Below are positions 17,404 to 26,986 of a stretch of 64,000 nucleotides of DNA, piece by piece. This stretch comes from CAVTLG01 sp963735495 (GTDB lineage: Bacteria > Chloroflexota > Ktedonobacteria > Ktedonobacterales > Ktedonobacteraceae). The DNA lies in contig CAVTLG010000006.1 of the NCBI GenBank assembly GCA_963735495.1, positions 345,555-409,554 of the forward strand. Direction: 5' to 3'. Position 1 is the first letter of the stretch, and each line of letters starts with the position of its first letter. The position numbers and the translations under genes were made by a program. The notes beneath the pieces are model-generated. The model was not told where the DNA came from. It saw only the letters and a program-made list of their open reading frames with translations, and did not search any database.

Positions 17404-17777
17404 AAAAAAAGTATACAGACAGCGATGTGCATTTGTCAAGACGGTGCTAGCAATTTTTGAAACTCGAAGATCCAATTTTTATCGCATAAATCATAAAAAT
17501 GAAACGCTGCGTTCAGCCATCTGAACGCAGCTACCCTATCATCTCGCTTGATTGGCCCTTATAGCTCATCGTGTGAACTACTTCATTGTTTTTCTGCAAT
17601 TCTAGGAGTAGTATTGATTCAGCCCCTCTGCTCATATGAGCAGCAGAATCAGGTAAAACTTACAGCGTTCTCCCCCGGGGGCAAGAGAGCAGCGTGCATG
17701 GAATAGCATCGCTCCTACAAAAAGCTGCCGGCATGTCTGGTGTTTCCAGTGCTGGCTCATAATATAGGTGTAGTGAA
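17404..17777. other. Intergenic region with two hairpins
   Basis: The AT-rich gap between the divergent IclR gene and the WD40 gene should hold both promoters. GCTGCGTTCAG/CTGAACGCAGC (17506-17531) is a perfect 11-base stem with a 4-base loop. CTGCTCATATGAGCAG (17628-17643) is a perfect palindrome inside outer GATTC/GAATC arms. Neither has a T-run; they are candidate operators or leader structures. Confidence 0.5.
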
Positions 17778-19466
17778 ATGAATAAGTCGAGTAAGATAAG
17801 AACCGCTTTTTCCCTGCTCGTCATCGGAGCGGCATGTGCGTTGCTGCTCGTCGGCTTCTGTCTCCCCTGGTTTTCCTCGCCGGATTTTGCCCTACTCGCC
17901 ATTGGGAATGGACCCTTTAAGCAGAGTGTGCCAGAGCAGGTCTCGGGTCTGAATATGCTCTTTGGTGGCATGGTCTATGCGCTTGCGTACGCCCCCTCTA
18001 TCGTCCCGCAGGTCTTCGCTCTGCTGTGGCTGATCCCCGTCTGCGCGTTGCTGATTACCGGGTTAGCGCTGGCTGAACTCGTCGGCTGGTTGTGGAGGCG
18101 ACCCTGGTCACGGGGCTCCGGCTATGTCAGATTGGCGCTTTATACGCTCCTGTTCGTTCTGATGGGGATGCTCCTTGGGCCAATCATTGTAGGACCCACC
18201 GGCCCTCTTTTTTACCGGGAAAATCGCATGTTCGGCCTATGGGTCACACTCGCAGGCTTTGTGCTGCTGTTGCTGAGCATGGCTTTTCTGCACGTTGGAG
18301 CGGCACAGCAATCTTTCTCGACGGCACGTGAGGTGAAAAGCGACCAGCAAGCAACGTCGCTCGCGCGTCGTCGGGCGCTCTCCAGCCTGCTAGGTCTGGT
18401 CGCCGCAACCACGTTGGGTACTGGGGGATATCTGTTGGAAAGGCTGTGGGCAGGTCGTCATACGCTAGCGAGCTTTCCCCTGGTCACGTCTTCCAGGCAA
18501 CCTTCTAAGCAGGTATGGGAGAGTGCCTATCCTCTGCCCCGTATGGGTAGGGTCGCGTGGTCGTCAGATGGTAAGCGTGTCTTCACTTTCGCCGACATCG
18601 CTTACTATCCAGGAAGTCGGGACGCCTTTAGCGGGGCTCATGTGCTGACCTATCTCTTTCCCACACAGGACATTGCTTTGTCACCGGACGGCAAGTACCT
18701 GGCTTTGCTTGATCCGACGCGGGGTACGCCAGCGATTGTGACCGCTCAGGATGGCGTGCTGGTCGCTGCATCCTGGACTCAGCAGGTTCTTGCGACGGCG
18801 GAAGCAGCCTGTGTGGCCTGGTCGCCGGATGGGAAACGTATGGCCATCGGAGGAGTGTTCCAGAAGCCGAATACTCCAACTGTAGAAAGTGCTGGCATAT
18901 TGTGCTACGACGCCTTCAGTAAGCTAAATCAGCGGATGTACAAGACCACATCGCCTGGGGGAACTCTGTACGCGGTGTCGTGGTCGCCGAATGGTCGCTA
19001 TCTTGCTGGCGCAGGCGCGAACGTATCAGATACAGATAACGGTCGTCATCTTCTGGGGGACGTCTTCATCTGGGAAGCCGCCAGCGGACAGTTACTCTTC
19101 AAGATACCAGCCAATTACTGGGCCTCTATGGCTTGGTCGCCAGATAGCCAGAGGCTGGCTGTGGGCCAGGACAACATTGTCGCAGTATGGGCTCTGTCTA
19201 CGACAGCGCGCAAGGTGCTGGAATATCACGGACACCAGATGGAGATCTGGTCGATAGCCTGGTCGCCAGATGGCAAGTATATCGCCTCTGCCTCCGATGC
19301 CGACGGTCTCGTGCATGTGTGGGAGGCGGCTACGGGCCAACTGCGTTATCTCTATCAGGGACATATCAGTACCGTCACTGATATCAGCTGGTCCCCGAAC
19401 AGTGTGTATGTGGTGACGTGCGATGGGTCAGTTAACGCCGTGCATGTCTGGCAGCCTCAGATATAA
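17778..19466 (+). CDS. Polytopic membrane protein with C-terminal WD40 repeats
   Basis: 562 residues. The first third is hydrophobic, with about five membrane helices (for example LLVIGAACALLLVGFCLPW and LYTLLFVLMGMLLGPIIVG) and a further one near 205-220. Then come about six WD40-like blades, each marked by W-S-P-D-G (VAWSSDGKRV, VAWSPDGKRM, VSWSPNGRYL, MAWSPDSQRL, IAWSPDGKYI, ISWSPNSVYV). The propeller probably lies on one face of the membrane as a protein-binding platform. No enzyme domain is seen. The TAA stop lies within the left end of a terminal-repeat element, so the element's insertion may have set the present C-terminus. Confidence 0.8.
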   Translation: MNKSSKIRTAFSLLVIGAACALLLVGFCLPWFSSPDFALLAIGNGPFKQSVPEQVSGLNMLFGGMVYALAYAPSIVPQVFALLWLIPVCALLITGLALAELVGWLWRRPWSRGSGYVRLALYTLLFVLMGMLLGPIIVGPTGPLFYRENRMFGLWVTLAGFVLLLLSMAFLHVGAAQQSFSTAREVKSDQQATSLARRRALSSLLGLVAATTLGTGGYLLERLWAGRHTLASFPLVTSSRQPSKQVWESAYPLPRMGRVAWSSDGKRVFTFADIAYYPGSRDAFSGAHVLTYLFPTQDIALSPDGKYLALLDPTRGTPAIVTAQDGVLVAASWTQQVLATAEAACVAWSPDGKRMAIGGVFQKPNTPTVESAGILCYDAFSKLNQRMYKTTSPGGTLYAVSWSPNGRYLAGAGANVSDTDNGRHLLGDVFIWEAASGQLLFKIPANYWASMAWSPDSQRLAVGQDNIVAVWALSTTARKVLEYHGHQMEIWSIAWSPDGKYIASASDADGLVHVWEAATGQLRYLYQGHISTVTDISWSPNSVYVVTCDGSVNAVHVWQPQI

Positions 19467-19680
19467 CTACTCAGGTGAGGCAACGTTTCAGAACCGTGGA
19501 AGCTCGCGTAGGGGCCGAGCGAAGACCTTTTTTGGTGGCCGAACTGCGACGTTGGGCGCAGAAAAAAAAGGTCTTGGCGTCCCTGGCGGCGGCCCATCTC
19601 GTCTTGCACTCACCCTGGACAACCGCAGCAAGGGCTTGTCCCTACGCGGCCCTCTTTGCGAGCTGACCTGAGTAGTTACC
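19462..19680. repeat. Terminal-inverted-repeat element (MITE-like), copy A
   Basis: Ends TAACTACTCAGGT and ACCTGAGTAGTTACC are inverted. Inside are a first block GCGTAGGGGCCGAGC then AAGACCTTTTTT, its inverted match AAAAAAGGTCTTGGC, and a final block GGACAACCGC...TTGTCCCTACGC. No protein is encoded. The same order is seen at 28096, 43824 and (decayed) 56802. Confidence 0.85.
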
Positions 19681-19783
19681 CTCTGGCGAGCCAATTTGAT
19701 GGAGTAGTGATATTATAGTCATCATTATGGTATGATCTAAGCTGTAAAACTTGCTGATACTATTTACGAAGGGGTAAGTTTCT

Positions 19784-21271
19784 ATGGCCGAGGTAATTTC
19801 TACAACACTGATGGACCCGCAACTGTGGGCCGGAAAAATCTTCAACGGTAGCTGGATCACGCCAGCAGACGGTGAGTATGCCGTCATCGAACCAGCCACG
19901 GGTATGCAGATTGGTAGCGTCGGACGGCCCGGGCTGAAGGATGTGCAGCAGGCAGCAGAACAAGCGGCGGAGGCGCAGCGGGCCTGGGCCCGTACCTCGT
20001 TTAACGAGCGCGCGCGGGTCTTGCGGCGGGCGGGAGAGCTGTGGGAGCAGCATGCCGCCGAGGTGCAGGAATGGCTCATACGCGAGTCGGGTTCGACGGC
20101 ACCAAAGGCCGGCTTTGAGCTACACGTGACCGCCAATGAGTGCTATGAGGCCGCCGCCCTGGCGACCCGACCCTATGGGCAGCTCTTACGCTCAGAGGAC
20201 CCGGCGCGACTCAGCATGGCGCGGCGCGTACCGGCAGGGGTTGTCGGTGTGATTGCTCCATTTAATGTCCCCATCATTCTCTCTATTCGCTCTGTAGCTC
20301 CGGCTCTGGCGCTCGGCAATGCTGTGCTGCTCAAACCAGACCCGCGTACCGCTGTCAGTGGTGGAGTTGCTCTGGCGCGCATCTTTGAAGAGGCTGGCTT
20401 GCCGCCAGGTGTGCTCCACGTTCTGCCCGGTGGCGCTGAGATCGGTGAGGCGGTGGTGATCAATCCGCATGTACGTGTGATTAGCTTTACGGGTTCGACG
20501 AGCGCGGGACGCATCGTGGGTGAGCTGGCTGCCAGACATCTGAAGCGTGTGCATCTTGAGCTTGGCGGCGACAGTGCGGTGATTGTTCTGGACGATGCGG
20601 ATTTGGATGCGGCTGTGGCGGCTGGCGCGTGGGGATCATTCTTCCACCAGGGCCAGATATGTATGACGACGGGTCGCCACCTTGTCCACGAGCGTATCGC
20701 CGACGAGTATGTTGAGCGTCTCACAGCCACGGCCAGCAAGTTAACCGTGGGAGATCCCGCGAAGCAGCCGGTCGAGGTGGGGCCGATCATTGATGCGCGC
20801 CAGCGAGACAAGATCCATGGCTTTGTGACTGCCAGTGTAGAAGCCGGTGCTCGCGTCACCACGGGTGGCAGCTTTACTGGACTGTTCTATCGGCCCACGG
20901 TCCTGGCAGACGTCACGCCGGGTATGGCGGCCTATGAAAACGAGATCTTTGGGCCGGTAGCTCCGGTCGTGAAGTTCTCGACGCTGGACGAGGCTGCGGC
21001 CCTGGCGGTGGGTACAGAGTATGGTCTATCGCTGGGTATTATGAGTAAGGATGTGATGAAGGCTCTGGAACTGGCCGAGCGTATCCCTACTGGCCTGGTC
21101 CACATCAATGATCAAACCATCAACGACGAGCCATTTGCCCCGTTTGGTGGAGTGGGTGCGTCCGGCAATGGAGCGCGTTTAGGTGGGGCAGAATGGAACA
21201 TCGAAGCGTTCACCGAGACGCAGTGGGTGACGGTGCGCGGACAGATCGCGCCCTATCCTTATCACGCGTGA
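19784..21271 (+). CDS. Aldehyde dehydrogenase, benzaldehyde/vanillin dehydrogenase type
   Basis: 495 residues, full length for the ALDH superfamily. VVGVIAPFNVPIILS is the typical N-terminal NAD-domain segment, FTGSTSAGRIVGELAA the nucleotide loop, E259 in HLELGGDSAVIV the general base, and C293 in GQICMTTGR the nucleophile. FGPVAPVVKF is also conserved. The ELGGDS reading (Asp where Lys is common) and overall pattern resemble benzaldehyde dehydrogenases. It would oxidise an aromatic aldehyde to the acid, which could feed the nearby CoA ligase and gentisate genes; that link is inference. AAGGGG precedes the ATG. Confidence 0.87.
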   Translation: MAEVISTTLMDPQLWAGKIFNGSWITPADGEYAVIEPATGMQIGSVGRPGLKDVQQAAEQAAEAQRAWARTSFNERARVLRRAGELWEQHAAEVQEWLIRESGSTAPKAGFELHVTANECYEAAALATRPYGQLLRSEDPARLSMARRVPAGVVGVIAPFNVPIILSIRSVAPALALGNAVLLKPDPRTAVSGGVALARIFEEAGLPPGVLHVLPGGAEIGEAVVINPHVRVISFTGSTSAGRIVGELAARHLKRVHLELGGDSAVIVLDDADLDAAVAAGAWGSFFHQGQICMTTGRHLVHERIADEYVERLTATASKLTVGDPAKQPVEVGPIIDARQRDKIHGFVTASVEAGARVTTGGSFTGLFYRPTVLADVTPGMAAYENEIFGPVAPVVKFSTLDEAAALAVGTEYGLSLGIMSKDVMKALELAERIPTGLVHINDQTINDEPFAPFGGVGASGNGARLGGAEWNIEAFTETQWVTVRGQIAPYPYHA

Positions 21272-21392
21272 GGGACGGTACTCGTAAGGTACCGGGGCGT
21301 ACGCGAACCCGGTTGGATAATGAAATATGGTTGGGTAGGGGCGTCACCTTCCACCATTTCGAGCATCGAACTTTGCAGCATGGCCCGCTCGC

Positions 21393-21708
21393 TACTTTGG
21401 GCCTACCATGGTCTCTCTCCCCGACAGAAAATTTGTTCTAGGAAAAAGAAAGAGAAGAAAAGGTAGGAAAGAAGAAAAGCAGCAAACAAGCCAGAAGAGA
21501 TCGTCCTCTTGAAAGGACCTAAAAACTCAATCAGGAGGACGATCATGAATGAATTCGACCTATTATTAGATCAATGGAGAGAACAAGTCAAGGAGATTTT
21601 TCCGGGATTGCATGCGTATCAACAAGAAAGTATGGCCCTTTGTGTTCAAGGACTCGTTCAGTCTGGCAACGCAGTGATGCAGAGAGCTACCATGGTGGGG
21701 CCCAAATT
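21393..21708 (+). mobile_element. Internally deleted IS derivative
   Basis: Imperfect terminal inverted repeats lie at 21393-21412 (TTTGGGCCTACCATGGT core) and 21688-21708 (ACCATGGTGGGGCCCAAA core). Between them is a ribosome site, the first 48 or so codons of a transposase-like gene, and nothing else. The layout is that of an IS whose middle and 3' part were lost. No clear target duplication was found. Confidence 0.6.
21499..21544 (+). promoter_or_regulatory. Hairpin that would sequester a transposase ribosome site
   Basis: GATCGTCCTC (21499-21508) is the exact reverse complement of GAGGACGATC (21535-21544), which contains part of the AGGAGG ribosome site directly before the ATG at 21545. 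Folding of a transcript entering from outside would hide the site, a known way for IS elements to limit transposase made by read-through. Confidence 0.6.
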
Positions 21709-21766
21709 AACATCGGTCTTGGGGTCTAATCTCTTCACCGTCCAGCCAACTAAACTGACCCTATAA
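21545..21766 (+). pseudogene. N-terminal fragment of a transposase-like protein
   Basis: A strong AGGAGG site precedes ATG at 21545. The product begins MNEFDLLLDQWREQVKEIFP and continues GLHAYQQESMALCVQGLVQS up to NAVMQR, a helical N-terminus that looks like an IS transposase start. After that it runs through the right inverted repeat (ATMVGPKLTSVLG) and stops at 21766. No catalytic domain remains. Identification as transposase rests on context (inverted repeats on both sides) and general pattern. Confidence 0.55.
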
Positions 21767-21875
21767 AGGGATTGCAATACGCACGAACAAAGTATACAGT
21801 TAATATCATACATTGCTCTCTTGAAATGAGCAATCGAAGATTGTTGTAAGTGACAGAGAGAAGAGGCAAGAACTT

Positions 21876-22871
21876 ATGGATGAGATATATTCCCACTCCA
21901 ACAACGAAATGACTGGACCCTCGGAGTGGAGCACGCATCCAGAGGCTTCAGGTCATCATACCACGAACATCCTCCGGGATCACGAGATGTTTGATGCATC
22001 TCCTCAGGGGTTTGTCAATCCTGCCGATCTGCAAGCGCCAGTTGCTGGCTATCACTATACATTTTCCTTAGTGAAGCCGGAGAGGAAAGGTAAGGAGAGG
22101 AAGGATAAGGGTAGCGGTAGCAGCGGTGCTAAGAGAGACGAGTGGATGGCGGAAGTAAAACCATATGATGGGGACCCTCCCAAAGCAAGGAACGACCTTC
22201 CCCTCCGCTTAGGAAGCCCTCTGAGCGGCGACAAATATGACAAAGAATATCCAGGGAGTTCCACGGGCTTTCAAGAATTATTAAAGGAGATAAGGGATAA
22301 TAAAGGAAGAAATGATGCAAGACCAACAACAATTGATATAAAAAATGCAGAAGAGAAAGGTTTTGAAATGGTCGGTCCTCTTAAAAATGAAACACCAGGG
22401 AGAGAAGACAAAAAAAATAAAAATTATAATAGTAGAAATAGATCGGACCAAGATATATATGGTAATCTAAAAAAAATGATCAATGTATTAGGTGAATTTG
22501 GTATTAATGAAGAGAATATACACATTAGTAAATATAAGAATTATAAGAGATTCTTTCAGAGATTGAGAGAATTGAATCCCAATATTGACAAGAACGCGGT
22601 TATGGCGGCTGCTGGCATCTCTATAAGCAGAAAAAGGAAAGGCAAGGAGATTACTAGCAGTAGCACCACCCGTGCCGACGCTGACAATCCCCGCATGGGT
22701 TACGATGATATGCAGCGGTTGTCGCAGGCAGGCTACGGCGCGCCACAGCAGCCAGCGAGACCCGAAGAGGCACCTCCTGGGATGCGGTTCTACGAAGGGT
22801 ACGGCTTGCAGCCAGATAATGTAGGGTATATGGAGCCGTCCTCATACCCGCGACCAGAGGACCCCCAATGA
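21876..22871 (+). CDS. Orphan hydrophilic protein of unknown function
   Basis: 331 residues, not recognised. There is no signal peptide or membrane helix. The N-terminal third (SHSNNEMTGPSEWSTHPEAS, FVNPADLQAPVAGYHYTFSL) may be folded. The middle is very basic and AT-rich (KNKNYNSRNRSDQDIYGNLK KMINVLGEFG). The last 80 residues are Pro/Gly/Tyr-rich and probably disordered (YGAPQQPARPEEAPPG, YMEPSSYPRPED). Base composition changes sharply inside the gene, with codons rich in A/T at about 22270-22600 unlike its neighbours. AGAAGAGG precedes the ATG. It could be a recently acquired effector or toxin-type protein, but nothing in the sequence proves this. Confidence 0.6.
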   Translation: MDEIYSHSNNEMTGPSEWSTHPEASGHHTTNILRDHEMFDASPQGFVNPADLQAPVAGYHYTFSLVKPERKGKERKDKGSGSSGAKRDEWMAEVKPYDGDPPKARNDLPLRLGSPLSGDKYDKEYPGSSTGFQELLKEIRDNKGRNDARPTTIDIKNAEEKGFEMVGPLKNETPGREDKKNKNYNSRNRSDQDIYGNLKKMINVLGEFGINEENIHISKYKNYKRFFQRLRELNPNIDKNAVMAAAGISISRKRKGKEITSSSTTRADADNPRMGYDDMQRLSQAGYGAPQQPARPEEAPPGMRFYEGYGLQPDNVGYMEPSSYPRPEDPQ

Positions 22872-22925
22872 GAGATGAAAACGCGCAAAATGGTTTCGCT
22901 TTGCCTAGATTTCTCCCTGCTATGA

Positions 22926-22982
22926 GAGACCATTCAAATTCGGATATAAACTGTATTTCGAGCAGCGAATTTGAATGATCTC
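22926..22982. terminator. Long hairpin downstream of the orphan gene
   Basis: Arms 22926-22942 (GAGACCATTCAAATTCG) and 22966-22982 pair over 17 bases with one mismatch around a 23-base loop, 55 bases after the orphan stop. No T-run follows, so termination is only likely. Confidence 0.5.
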
Positions 22983-23141
22983 GAAGCAAAACCAGTGTCC
23001 CACTACGCCCTCTCATTTCTGACGTCGGCTCATGGGCTTACCTCCCCATTCCTTCAGCAATGTGCGGCTGTAGTGTGCCTGCCATGCTCTGCCATGAGGA
23101 GTGCAGAGATGCAATAGAAAGAGGTAAGGTATAGAAACATA

Positions 23142-25838
23142 TCACGGCTCTGGCAAATTTTGTAGGGAATGGTCCGTCGTTTCGGCGAGGGGGAAGCTGA
23201 ACCAGAAGGTAGCACCTTTGCCCGGTTCACTCTCTATACCTACATTGCCCCCTTGTAGCTCGACCACCGTGCGGCTGATGTGCAGGCCCAGGCCCAGGCC
23301 GACCCCTGAGCCACTTTTAACGACTATCCCTGGCACACGGTAGAAGCGTTCCCACAGATGCTGTTGCTGCTCTAGAGTCAAACCCGGTCCCTGGTCCTGG
23401 ACGGAGACGTGTACGTGTGACCCGATGCACTCCACGCGAACATCTATAGGCTTACAAGCCTCAGAGTATTTGAGTGCATTGGAGAGGTAATTGGTGATGA
23501 CCTGGCGGACACGGTCAGCATCCACCATCACCGGGGCTGCCCCTGGTACGTCAATAGACACATTGATCGTGCGTTCTGGCTCCTGGCAACGCTGATCTTC
23601 GACCACCTCCTGCACCAGTGCCACCAGATCGTACTGTGTGGGATGCAACTCCAGCCGCTCAGTCTCAATGCGCGAGACATCCAGTAAATCGCTGACCAGT
23701 CAATTCTGCAAGTTCACCTGGCGCTCAGCACGGTTCAGCAGATCTTCTATCAAATGCAGGCACTTATTGACGTCTGGCGGAAGGTCTGTATGCTGTTTGA
23801 ACAGACGGGCTAACTGTCGTTTGGCGAACTGGACACTGGCGCGGATCGTCGTGAGTGGCGAGCGCAACTCGTGACCGGCAATGCCCAGGAACTCGTCTTT
23901 CAGGCGATTGGCAGAGCGTGCTGCCAGCTCGGCGGCCTGTAACTCGGTGCGTTTGCGGATCAGTCGCTCGCGTTCGATGACGACGGCAGCTAGCTTCGCA
24001 CTGGCCTGCATGAGGGTCATCTCTTCCAGGAGCGGGTAATGATGCTCGGTCGTGCTATGGTCAATGGAGAGAAAGCCAATGAGCTGTTCGCCGAGTCGCA
24101 TCGGGGCACATAACACTTGATGTGAGCTATACGTCAGGAGACCAGCAGCGGGAGTAGCCAGGTTAAAGCACATCGTTTCCCCTCGTGAAAGCCTGACGAG
24201 ATCGGACGTGCGGAAATAGTCCTGCAAGCGTATGCGTGGTATGTTTTCTCTGAGCTGCTGCTCAACCTCTGGCAAGAAGCCAACCGCAGCGGTAAGTTGT
24301 GGCGGTTGCGACTCATTGCCTATCTCGATCATACTGGCGGTCTGGCTTCCCAGCAACTCGCAGGTCAGTTCGACCAGGCTCTGTGCTGTAGCTTGCCGTG
24401 TGGTCATAACTGCTTCTTCGGGTGCGCTTTCCTCTGCTGGAATATGCACCATCACCTCTGCCATCTTCAGTAGCGTCTCCAGCGCAGCTTGCGTTCGTCT
24501 CTGCAGCAGACGTCGCTCCGTCACATCGCGGCAGCGCAGTACCCCTCCGATTATCTGTCCATCCTGTCCATAAATAGGCATACCACTGATACTCACATAC
24601 TGGATGGTTCCGCGCAATTTTGTGCGTAGAAGCACTTCCGTTTCATGGAGCTGTTCTCCTCTGCGCAACTTATTGCTTGGCCACTGCTTCCTGGGCAGGG
24701 GCTGTCCCTGCTCATCTAGCAATTCAAATGCTGTAACATGGTCTAAATCAAGCGCAGCTCCATCTGGCAGACCGAGGAGCCTTCTGGTAGCTTGATTGAT
24801 GCGTACTAGACCACTGTGTATATCCAGGATGATGAGGCTATCACTGATCGCTTCAAAGACTGTTTCCATCTCGTGGGCGCGCTGTTCGGCCTGTTGTTCG
24901 GCCTGTTGCAGGGCACGTTCCAGGCGCTTGTGATCCGTAATGTCAACGGCGGCGACAACGCCACCCGTGATGGTCCCGTTCTCATCCCGTATGGGAGCGG
25001 CTGCATGTAAGAGTGTCTTATATTGGCCGTCAAAGGTCTGGATATCGATCACTTCTCCCTGTGAAACTTCACCTTTGGTGACGGCACGCGCCATCGCCCA
25101 ATCCTCTGCAGCCACTGGCTGGCCGGTTTTGGTCCACCATGCCTTATACTGCCCGTACTCTGCAAAGCTTTCCGCGTGAGGAAATGTCTGCCCCCACTCC
25201 TGCAAGGTTGCGCCATTGCGCTGTACAATACGACCTTGCTGATCCGCAATGACCACGCCAACAGGCAATACCTCCAGAACCGTGGCGAGTTTCCGTGCCG
25301 CTGCCTGCGCCTGAGCACGTAGCTCGCGTTCTTTTTGTAATCTTTCAATATGACTATGCTGCGTATGACTGGCAATCAGGCTGACGATGAACCCGATGAG
25401 CAGGTAGAAGCTGATGCCAACGACGTCTGCTGGCTCACTGATAAAGAGAGTAAAATGGGGCGGAAGGACAAAAAGGTCCAGGAGCAGAGCACCGATCAAT
25501 GTTGCCGCGCCCCCAGGTGCAGCTCCCCAACCTAATGAAATCAAAAGGACGACAAGAATGACAGGCGCTTCGACAAAGCTGAATTCGGGATACGTGCGCA
25601 CCAGTAATGAGACGAACGCAACCGCCGCCGACTGCAAGAGGAAGGCAAACGCGTAACCCATGAACGCTGGCTGAAGAGGGGCAGGCAACCACGCGGACAC
25701 GAAGGTATGCGCGGAGAACCAATGACACACGCTTCTCCACCAGGAAAGTAACAGCGCACTTACTGATGAAGCCATCCTGGTGTGTGGATTGCTCTTAGCT
25801 TTAGCAGAAGTCTCATGCGATGAGTTATCCAGTTTCAT
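23142..25838 (-). pseudogene. Sensor histidine kinase (DUF4118-PAS-PAS-GAF-HisKA-HATPase) interrupted by TGA
   Basis: One reading frame of about 898 codons with a single internal TGA at 23700-23702. Order: four membrane helices of the KdpD-type DUF4118 region (about 58-165), two PAS domains (about 185-300 and 315-440), a GAF domain (about 480-620), HisKA with GIAGHELRSPLTTIR, then the stop. After it LVSDLLDVSRIETERLEL continues without a frame change into the ATPase (NYLSNALKYS, VQDQGPGL, GVGLGLGLHISRTVVELQGG). The codon is probably a mutated CGA (Arg is common here). As read, the kinase loses its ATP-binding domain. No response regulator gene is adjacent. Stop-codon read-through or a base error cannot be excluded. 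Confidence 0.85.
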
Positions 25839-26032
25839 AATGTCACAATCTTAATTATAGAGACACCCTTGTTTGCCTCTTCCACGACGGAGGGGTTGTC
25901 GCTCCCATATCTTTTCAACAGAGAACCTGGCTATTGAACCTGTGAGGAAAGCATAGCATAGGTAACACGCTAGACAGTAGTTGTGTGTTACGAATTGGCA
26001 CAAGGAAGAGATGTGCAATGATTGACGGTTCT

Positions 26033-26821
26033 TCAGAGATCTTTTTCTGGAGGGTCTTCGGCCACAGCGCGCAGCACACGCGCGACTGTAGGTGGCTGTG
26101 TTTCCGCTTCGCGTCGTTCATCGGGAGGTGTTGGTGCTGGACGCGGACGTACAGGCAGCGTAGGGGCTTCGGGAGAAAGACCGATTTTGAGGTCAACGAA
26201 GCGGCGGAAGCCGGGCGAATAATAATTGCGCTCCTCGCGCCACATGCTGCGTAGATAGGTCTCACTGAGTATTTTACCCATATAATCTTCCCACTCCGAC
26301 CAGATATTTTTAGGCAAACCACCCATCTGAGCCTGTGTCCAGATATGTTCGAAGAAATCGAGCAGGGCCGTTCCGAGCCAACGTACGCGTTCGCGTAACT
26401 CAGGATCGAGCGTAGATGGAAACTCATTGGGATGAGAGGTCGCGTTGTTTTCGCCGGATGATGCCGGTTGAGGGCGCATCAAGATACGGCTTGCCTCGGG
26501 ATAGGTCATCATGAGTTCGCCGATGTGTGCCTCTGCGTCATAGAGACTCTGAAAGGTCGCGCTGTAAATCGTCTCGGTAAAGACACGGGTTTGCGCCGTC
26601 ATTTCCCTGCTCTGCTCAATGAGCGCAGTTGTTTGCAGTCGCATGGCCCGCGTCTGTACCGCAAGCAGATAGAGTGTAGCTGGCAACACCAGCGCTTGTA
26701 AGACCGCCGCGGCCAACCCAATCAGCGAGACAATCTGGTCAAATGAAAGATTGGCAATGACCAGGGCAACGAGCAACATACCTCCTCCATGTGTGCTAAC
26801 CACTAAGATCATGTCTGGTTT
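26033..26821 (-). CDS. Membrane-anchored protein of unknown function
   Basis: About 262 residues, not recognised. Two hydrophobic segments lie at the N-terminus (ILVVSTHGGGMLLVALVIANL and IVSLIGLAAAVLQALVLPATL). A helical, probably coiled stretch follows (RAMRLQTTALIEQSREMTAQ TRVFTETIY), then a soluble domain with conserved-looking aromatic residues (ALLDFFEHIWTQAQMGG, YLRSMWREERNYYSPGFRRF) and a Pro-rich tail. This layout, two helices plus a four-helix DUF4760-like domain, is common in bacteria without known function. The frame extends upstream to a GTG at 26887 inside a dispersed repeat; ATG 26821 is a safer start, with weak ribosome sites for either. Confidence 0.6.
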   Translation of the reverse strand, partial: KPDMILVVSTHGGGMLLVALVIANLSFDQIVSLIGLAAAVLQALVLPATLYLLAVQTRAMRLQTTALIEQSREMTAQTRVFTETIYSATFQSLYDAEAHIGELMMTYPEASRILMRPQPASSGENNATSHPNEFPSTLDPELRERVRWLGTALLDFFEHIWTQAQMGGLPKNIWSEWEDYMGKILSETYLRSMWREERNYYSPGFRRFVDLKIGLSPEAPTLPVRPRPAPTPPDERREAETQPPTVARVLRAVAEDPPEKDL

Positions 26822-26866
26822 CATCTCGATATTGGCCAAAAGTCTGGGGTCTTCGTCCTTGAGGGA

Positions 26867-26935
26867 GAAATGGGGTAGGGGCGTCACCTCGCGTGCGCCC
26901 CGGGCGGTCGCCAGGACACGCCCCTACCCCATTTC
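26867..26935. repeat. GGGTAGGGGCGT palindrome, solitary copy
   Basis: Perfect 18-base outer arms, GAAATGGGGTAGGGGCGT (26867-26884) and its reverse complement (26918-26935), enclose CACCTCGCGTGCGCCCC and GGCGGTCGCCAGGAC. It sits between the membrane protein and the FAH-family gene. Confidence 0.85.
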
Positions 26936-26986
26936 CCAACGTTTTTCCCCAGAAGGATGGAGAGCCAAAGTCTGCGCAAATACTAT

